Positions 11,906 through 64,000 of a stretch of 64,000 nucleotides of DNA are shown here, piece by piece. The notes under the pieces were generated by a model, which was not told the origin of the DNA, searched no databases, and was given only the letters and a program-made list of their open reading frames with translations. A program made the position numbers and the translations under genes. The stretch comes from Hyperoodon ampullatus (Eukaryota > Chordata > Mammalia > Artiodactyla > Ziphiidae). How positions within the stretch are numbered: position 1 is the first letter of the stretch; the number at the start of each line of letters is the position of its first letter. The DNA is taken from assembly GCA_949752795.1 (NCBI GenBank), contig OX457061.1, positions 6,011,239 through 6,075,238 on the forward strand, read 5' to 3'.

Positions 11906-12026
11906 GGGACTTCCCTGGCCGTCCAGTGGTTAAGGCTTCCCACTTCCACTGCCGGGGGCATGGGTTCGATCCCTGGTGGGGGAATTAAGATCCTGCATGC
12001 TACGTGGCACGGCCAAAAAGAAAAAA
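11906..12026 (+). repeat. tRNA-derived SINE, CHRS/Bov-tA-like short type
   Basis: GGGACTTCCCTGGCCGTCCA, then GGGTTCGATCCCTGGTGGGG and an A-rich tail. Flanked by AATACTTTA duplications (11897-11905 and 12028-12036). Confidence 0.85.
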
Positions 12027-12234
12027 GAATACTTTATCCTAAATAACTCTGTAAAAATATTTATAAGCATAGAAAAATCTGACTGAGAAGAAATTCACGA
12101 AGTATAAGCAGTGTTTATAATTGGGTGGTGAGATGATGGGTGATAGTTATTTCTATAAGATTGTGTTTTGTTTTGTTTTGTTTTTTAATAAGACGCAGCC
12201 CAATGATGGTTAAGGACATAAACACACAAGATTT

Positions 12235-12445
12235 GGGGGGTCAGCCAGGCCAGAGTTTGGTTCCTGGCTCTGTCACTTGCTAGCTGACTGAAAGCTAGCA
12301 AAGCAATTCCTCTGCATCTCAGTTGCCTCCTCCACCAAACAGAGATAAAAGCATCTACCTCAGTGTCATTTTGAAGATTCAAAGAGGTAATATGAATAAA
12401 GTGTGTAGCAAAGTGTCTGGCACAAAGTTAAGGTTCATTGAATAA
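12235..12445 (+). repeat. MIR SINE, nearly complete
   Basis: Ordered MIR blocks: GGTTCCTGGCTCTGTCACTT, then CTCAGTTGCC, then TTGAAGATTCAAAGAGGTAA, and finally TGTCTGGCACAAAGTTAAGG. Confidence 0.7.
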
Positions 12446-12883
12446 TTCATTTGTAACCTTCACAATGAGAGGAAAACAAGTTTTAAAAACAAAATTTCTT
12501 TTGAAAGCAACCCTCATTAACGAAGGCAATGGAGTGGAGGTCAGAACCAGGGAAGGGTCCAGAGCAACCAGCACTCAAGTCTTCCCCGTAACAGTGCTTC
12601 TGTCTGCAAATACCACAAACTGTCTCACCAGCTTAATTAAGCTCTAAACGGTAATTGGTTATGAGAATAGCACAGTGTCTCAGAGAATCCAGGTTAAGAA
12701 ATGCTGCCAGCTTCCATGAGGCCTACCAGGATGGGAACTGGGATTCTAAACAGGACACCCACTCTGCCCATCACTCCCTTTTCCCTCTCTGCTTTTCCAG
12801 CCACAGGGCATCCCACCACGCCTAAATTCCCTTGTCCTCGTTTCTGACCGGTTCCCTGGGCCCCGTTGCTCGGACTGAGATTC

Positions 12884-13018
12884 TGATTGGCCCAGCTCTA
12901 GTCAGGTGCCCAGCCATGGTCCAATCAGATATGACCAAAGGGGGTGGAGTCAAGTACAAACATGGCGGCTTTGGGCCGTGGTTTGTGGAGGAAGGGTGGA
13001 GGGAACCGTGTAAGCCAG
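12884..13018 (+). promoter_or_regulatory. Candidate plus-strand promoter and first exon (CCAAT x2, TISU-like start)
   Basis: Contains an inverted CCAAT box (TGATTGG, 12884-12890), a direct CCAAT box (CCAATCA, 12921-12927), and AAACATGGCGGC at 12958-12969, which matches 11 of 12 positions of the TISU/YY1 element SAASATGGCGGC. The ATG at 12962 opens 19 codons, MAALGRGLWRKGGGNRVSQ, ending exactly at a good splice donor CCAG|GTAAAC (GT at 13019-13020). No TATA box is seen. It points into the 3' end of ASS1, so a transcript would be antisense. I do not recognise the peptide and found no second exon. It could be a chance cluster; CpG content is modest. Confidence 0.4.
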
Positions 13019-13456
13019 GTAAACACTCCCCACCACCACCACCAAATTATGTCTGTGTTTTTGTCCTCTGTGCTCAGGCTGCTCTTCTTACTGGGGTTCT
13101 TTCTCCTCCTTGATGTAGGACACTTCAGGCCACCCAGCCACAGTGGGGAAGCCTGGTGTGGTCAGTCGTGGCCACCATTCCCGGGAGTTCACTGCGGGCT
13201 GTGGGCACGACTGCCCCCAAGTTTGTCACCTAAACTCTCCTCGGTTTCCCTGGCATGTGCCACAGGGGCACAGCTGGTAACAAAATGCCAGGCTGCTGGG
13301 CTAGGGTCTGACACGGGTGGGTGCTTCTGGATTCCATGCTTTTTGCCGGAGAGAGGGGTCGATTCTTCCAGATAAACAGGTTCTCTGGCAAAAGGTGGCC
13401 TTCGGCAGTGCTTAAGTCAGAAGACACAAAGGTCGGTCTAAGAAAAGCATGATTCA

Positions 13457-13493
13457 CCCCCCCCCCACACACACACTCTCTCTCTCTCTCTCA
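13457..13493 (-). terminator. GU/G-rich tract past the ASS1 poly(A) site
   Basis: On the plus strand this is a C-run, then (CA)n, then (CT)n. On the ASS1 strand it reads GA repeats, then GTGTGTGTG, then about ten Gs. It lies roughly 50-85 nt downstream of ATTAAA, where GU-rich CstF sites and G-rich pause sites normally act. It is also a simple repeat; a role in termination is inference from position. Confidence 0.45.
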
Positions 13494-13509
13494 CTCCTCT
13501 CTCTGCAGA

Positions 13510-13766
13510 AATAAACAAAAGACCAATGTATCATTTTTTTTTAATCGTCATTTTACAGCTCCTGACTGCAGCCGGCCCCCACCCCTTCCGTTTGCTGACC
13601 ACTTCTGCAGGCTCCAGGGGACCAGGGAACAAAGCCGGGGCCTGGCACCCGCACTGCACTGCCAGCCCTGGAGGACAAGTCACAACTACAAATTATCACA
13701 ACAATTAGCGGCTGCACTTGGGAGATGGGCAAAGCGAGGAGGCCCAGCTCCCCTTTATCAGCCGGT
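13510..13766 (-). other. ASS1: ASS1 3' untranslated region
   Basis: About 255 nt between the stop codon and the predicted cleavage site. It contains CGCTAATTGTTGTGATAATT and CCAGGCCCCGGCTTTGTTCC, which closely match the human ASS1 3' UTR as I remember it, so it is orthologous 3' UTR and not intron. The exact cleavage base is estimated. Confidence 0.85.
13540..13545 (-). promoter_or_regulatory. ASS1: ASS1 poly(A) signal ATTAAA
   Basis: ATTAAA on the minus strand, in ATGACGATTAAAAAAAA, about 220 nt after the stop. It is the common variant hexamer and the only one in the 3' UTR. A GU- and G-rich stretch follows downstream (13478-13457), as expected for cleavage near 13520-13505. Confidence 0.85.
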
Positions 13767-58479
<44,713 letters not shown>

Positions 58480-60007
58480 TCACGCATGTCGGGGCAGCAG
58501 AGACTGGGGCTCAGAGAGGTCAGTGGCCAGCTCGAGGTCACAGAGCACGTGCCTGTGTCTGGCTCCAGAACCTGGGTTCCTCCCAGCATGCAGGGCTGCC
58601 TCCCAGCTCTACAGGGAATAGGATCCCCCCCTGGACCTCTCCCACCGGGGCCCCAGTGAACCTTCACACAATGGGACTTTAGGCTCTTTTTAAAAGCAAG
58701 TACCTCTGAGAGGGGAAACACAAGAGACCCCAAACACCTCAGTGAACTCAGCTCCAAAATGATCAGCTGGGAGGAGCTCAGAGACCGACTTCCCCATGTG
58801 CAGAGGGGAAAACTGAGGCCCAGAGGAGGAAGGTAACCAGGATGTACAGATGGTGGATCTGTCCTTCTGCAGCAGGACAGATGTGTCCCACGCTATCCCT
58901 CCCTCTCTTCAGCTACACTGAAGCTTCCAGAAGGCACCAGGGCCTCCTCACTCCTTGCCTTTGCAACCACTGTTCCTTCTACCCAGAAGGCTCTCCTTGA
59001 ACCCTAGGGCTGCATCAGGCCCCCACTCTCCACACGGCCCTGAGAGTAGATGCTGTTATGTGCCCACTTTGCTGAAGAGGAGACCGAGGGTCAGAGAGGC
59101 TTGAGGTCCTACGGTCAGCAGGTGGCAGGGCCAGATTTGGATCCAGTCCATCTGTCTCCAGCCTCCATGGACATGGCCCCAGCATTCTGCATTTCCTGGG
59201 TGTGTGCTTGTGTCTGGTGGGAGCATTTGCACTGGAGACTGACCAGAGTCAGGGTCCTTAATAGAATCTATTGGGAAAGGCTGTAGACATCACTGCACAG
59301 ATGCATGTGGGCCTCATCTGGAAGGGCCTCTCCCCAAGGATGCAGGCTCCTGTATACTGAAGACTTCTTGTGTGCCTGGAGGTTTAGAGGCAAAGTGGTC
59401 ACCCAGCCCTTTGCAGTAGAACCCAGCCCAGCCGAGGGACAAGAACACATCCTATGTGCTGTCCCCGGCATCTCACCAGGCCACCTGCCAGCCAGTCCCA
59501 GGGCTCACATGTCTTTACTGCCCTTTGGACTTGGAAGGGGAAAGACTTCATGGAACAGTGAGGTTGGGGGCAGCTCTGATGGATGGATGTCCACAATTCC
59601 CCTTCGGTGGGCATTCAGCCACCTGCCAGGCTGTCCCAGGCCAGCTGGGGCCAGCAGACATGCCCATGGCAACCACAGCCAGGCAGCAGGCCATCCAGGA
59701 TGGAGGGGAGGAGGTGGGAGGGAGGCAGGAAGGACTCAAGGTAGGAAGTGCCTGGGGCTGGAGGTGTGGGTTGCGGGCTTCCAGAATCTGTCTTGATGGC
59801 TCAGCGAACCACCCTGCAAATGCAGGCAGCTGGCTGACACCAGAAGCCATGAACCCAGCCTACCCAGCCCCTGGACTCCCCTTTGGGCAGCCTCGCTGAG
59901 TGGGGAGACTCAGGGGCCCCAGAGCCCCGTCCAGCGCCCTGCTGCAGTGTGCGTGCTCCCAGCCGTGTGTCCGTGTGCGAAGGGCCTGGTGGTGTGGTCG
60001 GGTGGGG

Positions 60008-60150
60008 AGTGTAATGTTGCATATTTGTGAAGCTCTATTGAGATATAATTGACATGCAATAAACTGCATATATCTAAAGCATACAGTTTAGTAAGTTTGG
60101 GCATGTATCTACAGCCAGGAAATCATCACCACAATCAAGATAATGAAGGT
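60008..60150 (+). repeat. Old L1 3' UTR fragment (L1M type)
   Basis: 'TATTGAGATATAATTGACAT' followed by GCAATAAACTGCATATAT and 'CATACAGTTTAGTAAGTTTG'. Confidence 0.7.
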
Positions 60151-60159
60151 ATCCATTAT

Positions 60160-60300
60160 AAGCTGAGTCCTCCACTTGTGTTATCCCAGTTTAGAGACAG
60201 GGAAACTGAGGCTCAGGTTAAGGAACTTGCTCAAGGCCTTGCTTGGCTGGTGAGTGGTAGAGTCAGGATTCAAACCCAGATCAGCTAGACTCATAAGTAC
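60160..60300 (-). repeat. MIR SINE
   Basis: 'AGGGAAACTGAGGCTCAGGT', TAAGGAACTTGCTCAAGGCC and 'AGTCAGGATTCAAACCCAGA' in reverse MIR order. Confidence 0.7.
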
Positions 60301-60894
60301 AAGGCTTCCCCTCTCTGGGAGGCGCAAGGAAGGGGAACCCTGGGACAAGGTGTGGTCTGGGAAGCCACAGGTGGCTCAGACACCCTGGAGTGACAGGGAG
60401 AGGTGATGTGGGCCCAAGAGTCACCCCTGCTGTGCCACCTCCCAAAGGCCCTGGAGCCAGAGGATGGGCACCGGAGTGGGGGAGGGGCAGCTCCATGGAA
60501 ACAGACCTCCTGGGCCTGCCCTGTTCTGCCTCAGTGATCCCCCTGTGCCTGATGCATGGCCCATCACAGCACAGTCACAATGTATTCTAACTGCCCCCAC
60601 TGCCCACTGTGAGCTCTGTGGGGACAGGGACCATCTCTCAGCGCCTGGCACATGGCAGGCACTCAGAGAAAGGCTGCCGATTCTGCGGCCTGGGGGTCAG
60701 TTCCTCACCTATAAAAAGAGAGGGTTACAGTCCCCTCCAAGTCTGGAATTCCATGCACGTTCTCATCCGGAAACTTGTGAGCCCCTCCTGCCTGCCAGGC
60801 CACGTGCATGCACGGCTACAGAGGGCCTCAGCCTCTGGGTCTGAGACACGTGATGGAATGGGTGCACCCAGGAGTGTGTGCCTGAGTGCAGAGG

Positions 60895-61016
60895 TGTGTG
60901 TGTGTGTGTGTGTGCGTGTGCATATGTGTGCCTGCATTTCTTGGGGAGAATGTACCTGAGACAGCATGCATGCACCTGTGTCTGCACACACACACCCACG
61001 TGTGTGTGTGTGTGTG
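60895..61016. repeat. TG and CA repeats, partly head-to-head
   Basis: (GT)n at about 60895-60920, then (CA)n running into CCACG and (TG)n at 60985-61016, which forms a near-perfect hairpin. Confidence 0.8.
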
Positions 61017-61959
61017 GCGTTTGAGTCTGCGTGTGCACGTCCAGAGATTAGCTGGGCAGGTGGGCTGAGACAATGATATAATCTGACACTGGCATTGCTC
61101 CGCCGTTCCTGGCGAAGCTCCCTCCTCCCTCAGCCAGTGAGGTCCCTGCCAGTGAGATCCCGGCAGACTACGTGGGGCAGAAACTGAAGGAAGCTGAGGC
61201 CTCAATTTGGGGGAGGGAGAGTGGAAGAGACTACGGGCAGAGCACCGTGGCTGGGTCCTCCAGACCTGGGTTCAAGCAGCTTAAGCTGCTCACCTGCAAA
61301 CGGGAGCAAGAACAGCCCATCCCTCCACAGTGTGACCGTGGATTCCGTGAGATTCCAGGAGGAGCCCAGAGCTGGGTACCACACCTGTGCCCACCAAACT
61401 CTCCTTACCACTGGGTCCTGGCTGACGTTGGGCAAGCCCCTCACTCTCTAGGCGTCAATATCGCCGCCTGCACAACAACCTGAAGGCCTGAAAGCCCTTC
61501 TGGTTCTGACACCCCAGGACACCGGGCTTCCTGCCTGAGGACTCAGCCTCCCCCAGCCCAGGGGGGCTGGACTCCTGGGGCTCTGGGGCTCCTGAGTCTC
61601 GGCCTCCCCCAGCCCCAGCCTTGCCGCCACCCCACCCTCCATGAAGGGCGCAGGGCAGCTGCCCCAGCTCCCAGGCACATGACCACTGCACATGACCACT
61701 GGGGGCATGACCACATGCCCCCAGCTCCCAGGGCCAGCCCAGACATCCTGCTCCAGAAGAGGGACACCTAGGAAGGGAAGAAGAGGGCCTCATGCCAAGA
61801 TGCCTGCCAGCCTGGCCTTAGTTGGCAAGGCAGCGGGCATTCTCCAGTGCCCCCGCCAGACCCATCCTGCCAGCTCCCAGTGAATGTGCCAGGCCAGCCT
61901 GGGCAGTTGCTCAGCACTAAGAAAATTCATGTGGCTCTAAAATGTCAAAGCTAGGAGGA

Positions 61960-62130
61960 TGACAAGAGCAGTTACTTTGTGTAGTGCCACATGTGCATCA
62001 TTTCAAGGCGGGGACTATTATTACCACCTATTTACAGATGATGAACCCGAGGCTCAGAAAAGTTAGTGACTTGCCCAGGTCTCAAGCTAGTGGACGGCAG
62101 TGCTGGGATAGAAACCCAGGCTGACTGCAG
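61960..62130 (-). repeat. MIR SINE
   Basis: 'GGGACTATTATTACCACCTA' then TTTACAGATGATGAACCCGA and 'GCTGGGATAGAAACCCAGGC' in reverse MIR order. Confidence 0.65.
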
Positions 62131-64000
62131 ACCACCTGGTCTTTACTGCTCTCTGCCCTACACTCTCTGGTCTCTAGGAGACCACAGACTGTCTCCCCCT
62201 CCCGTTACTTGTCTGCCAGACAAAATCCTCAACCATCACCGGTCAGTATTCTATTTCTCTGTGCTGCAGCAACACGAATGCTCCCCTGGAAACCCCTCCC
62301 CTTCCATTCTAACTCAGTCGAGCTGAGTTCATTATAGTTTCTAAAAAGCCTAGCTCCGCCAAGGCCACAGAATTCTCCCTGACTTAGGGGTTTGCTCATT
62401 TTAAGACCGCAACTCTTATCCTTTTGCTGCGCTCATTCGTGTCTGATAGAGCTAGGGGGCAATTCCACACTTTGACCAGGAGGTCAAAGTGTCAGGATTC
62501 AGCCTGAACATTTATTTGCCTGACACACTCAGCTCATTTCATCTGCATACTTGGTGAGACACAGAGGAAGGATTTCTGTGTCTGATGAGAAAGCTGAGGG
62601 CAGTAGGGGTGCTCTAGGCTACATCCTGAGCTGGCTCTCAGCTGCAAGCTCCAGGGGCCTGAGATTCAAATCAGGAATGCCAGGCTCTCTTCGGGACACC
62701 ACCACTCCAGCAAACTTCCTCTGCCCATGGTACGGGGGGTCCTTTGGGAGTGCCTTGGCTTAGGAAGATTGGGTCTCCAGTTTCGACGAAAATGTCCTGA
62801 GGTAGGAGGTAGGAAGACTAAACGGACCTCACCAGGCCCCAGTGACAGGCACTTAAACCCTTTCCAGAGCATTCGGTTATGGAAGAAAGCATGAGTTCAT
62901 TCATTTGTTTACTATATTGAAATGCCTATCGGTGCCTGGCCTATCCCAAGTCTGGGGAGGGCGTCTGCCCCACAGGAAGGAGCCAAGGCCTGGTAGATCA
63001 ACTTTGCCCAAAGTGTTTCAGCAGAAATCAGAGCCTTAGACCTTGAATTCCAGAGGTTATCTCTCTCGGCATGGATGCAAGGCGCTCGCGCTCGATTCAG
63101 AGGCTGTGCGCTCAGCTTTCGGATGAAGGCATCTGGCTGTCTTGGCTTGCCTCCCAGGACCCACAGGACGAAGATGAGATGGGGCATGGGAAAGTGCTTG
63201 CCCAGCAGGTGAGTCTGGGCCTGGCCCCCCGCTAGTCAGGCTCCTGGGGCCCTGGGCCAGGGAAACGGTTACCATCAGAGCCAACTGACCACACATGCCC
63301 AGGGGAGGCAGGCAGCTGACGGGGGCACCTGTGGGTACTCAGGGGGGCTCAGACTGTGCTGACTGGGGGCCTCCCTCCACCCTATCCTGTGCCTGGCCTG
63401 GGATCTAGGCGCTCAGCCGGAAGCATTCACCACTCATTCATGAGCACTTGGCAGAGCCAGAATTACTTCTCAGCATAACGCACAGGTGGCTCCACCACAG
63501 GTGGCTCCACCGGGACAGGACCCCCTGCCCTGGCTCTGAGACGGGGATGGGCAGGGAGAGGGAGTGTAGAATGGAGACTCCTCCAGTTCCGATCCAGTTC
63601 CCGTGCCCTTTGTGGCTGTTTCTGCCTCTACTGTCTCCCTCCCCTACCAGAACCTAAGACAGGAGGGCAAGGACCCTGTCTCCTGTTCTGAACACCCAGC
63701 CTGGTAGCACCCGGTGAGTCGCTCCCCAGACACAGGGAGTGAACGGACCCAGACACCCTTCTCAACAGTATACATCCCCTTACTGTTTTCTGAGCCCTGA
63801 GCCTGTGCCAGCCATGACGAATGGAGAAACTGAGGCTTAGGACTCTGGGAGGCTGACCCGAAGGCTCACCCAGTTGTGGAGTTGTGCCTGCCTTCCGGGC
63901 TGGGGTCTGCGGGCCTCCAGAACCTGCCCTCTTCTGTCACCAGCCTGGGTGTGGAGGGGAGGGATCAAAGCCCAGGACCGATTTGATCCATCCCTGGGGA

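Noticed and set aside
63158..63208. Exon-like plus-strand segment with CTCCCAG acceptor and CAG|GTGAGT donor, 51 nt open
   Set aside because: No partner exon within reach, and the interior resembles a MIR-type core. Splice-like ends alone are common.

Overview
This is mammalian nuclear DNA. Several SINEs are tRNA-derived and carry an internal 'TGGCGCAGTGG' A-box-like and 'GGTTCG' B-box-like promoter, in the form I associate with the CHR family of whales, dolphins and hippos. The short copies are very alike, so the species is probably a cetacean. That assignment is inference from repeat type; no database was searched.

The window is dominated by one protein-coding gene, read from the minus strand: argininosuccinate synthase 1 (ASS1, urea cycle and arginine synthesis). 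All 14 coding exons are present between 57945 (start codon) and 13767 (stop codon). Every intron has GT and AG ends, every junction keeps the frame, and the spliced product is exactly 412 residues, the usual mammalian length. The ATP, citrulline and aspartate binding residues known for the family are all intact, so this looks like a working gene and not a pseudogene. The 3' UTR ends near 13510 after an ATTAAA signal at 13540-13545. The untranslated first exon(s) and promoter were not found and probably lie to the right of 64000.

Layout: 1-12880 is intergenic sequence downstream of ASS1, full of L1 3' ends and SINEs, several nested. 12884-13020 looks like a compact plus-strand promoter and first exon (two CCAAT boxes, a TISU-like ATGGCGGC start, a good splice donor) about 0.5 kb past the ASS1 poly(A) site; it would make a transcript antisense to ASS1. 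13510-57950 is ASS1, with introns of 0.5 to 8.1 kb that hold MIR, L1, hAT, MaLR-LTR and CHR SINE copies, a tandemly duplicated CA-repeat block, and several repeat-free AT-rich stretches that look like regulatory DNA. 57951-64000 is ASS1 5' intron sequence.

No second coding gene, tRNA or rRNA gene or CRISPR array was found. Most open reading frames are chance frames in GC-rich intron DNA or fragments of retrotransposon ORF2.
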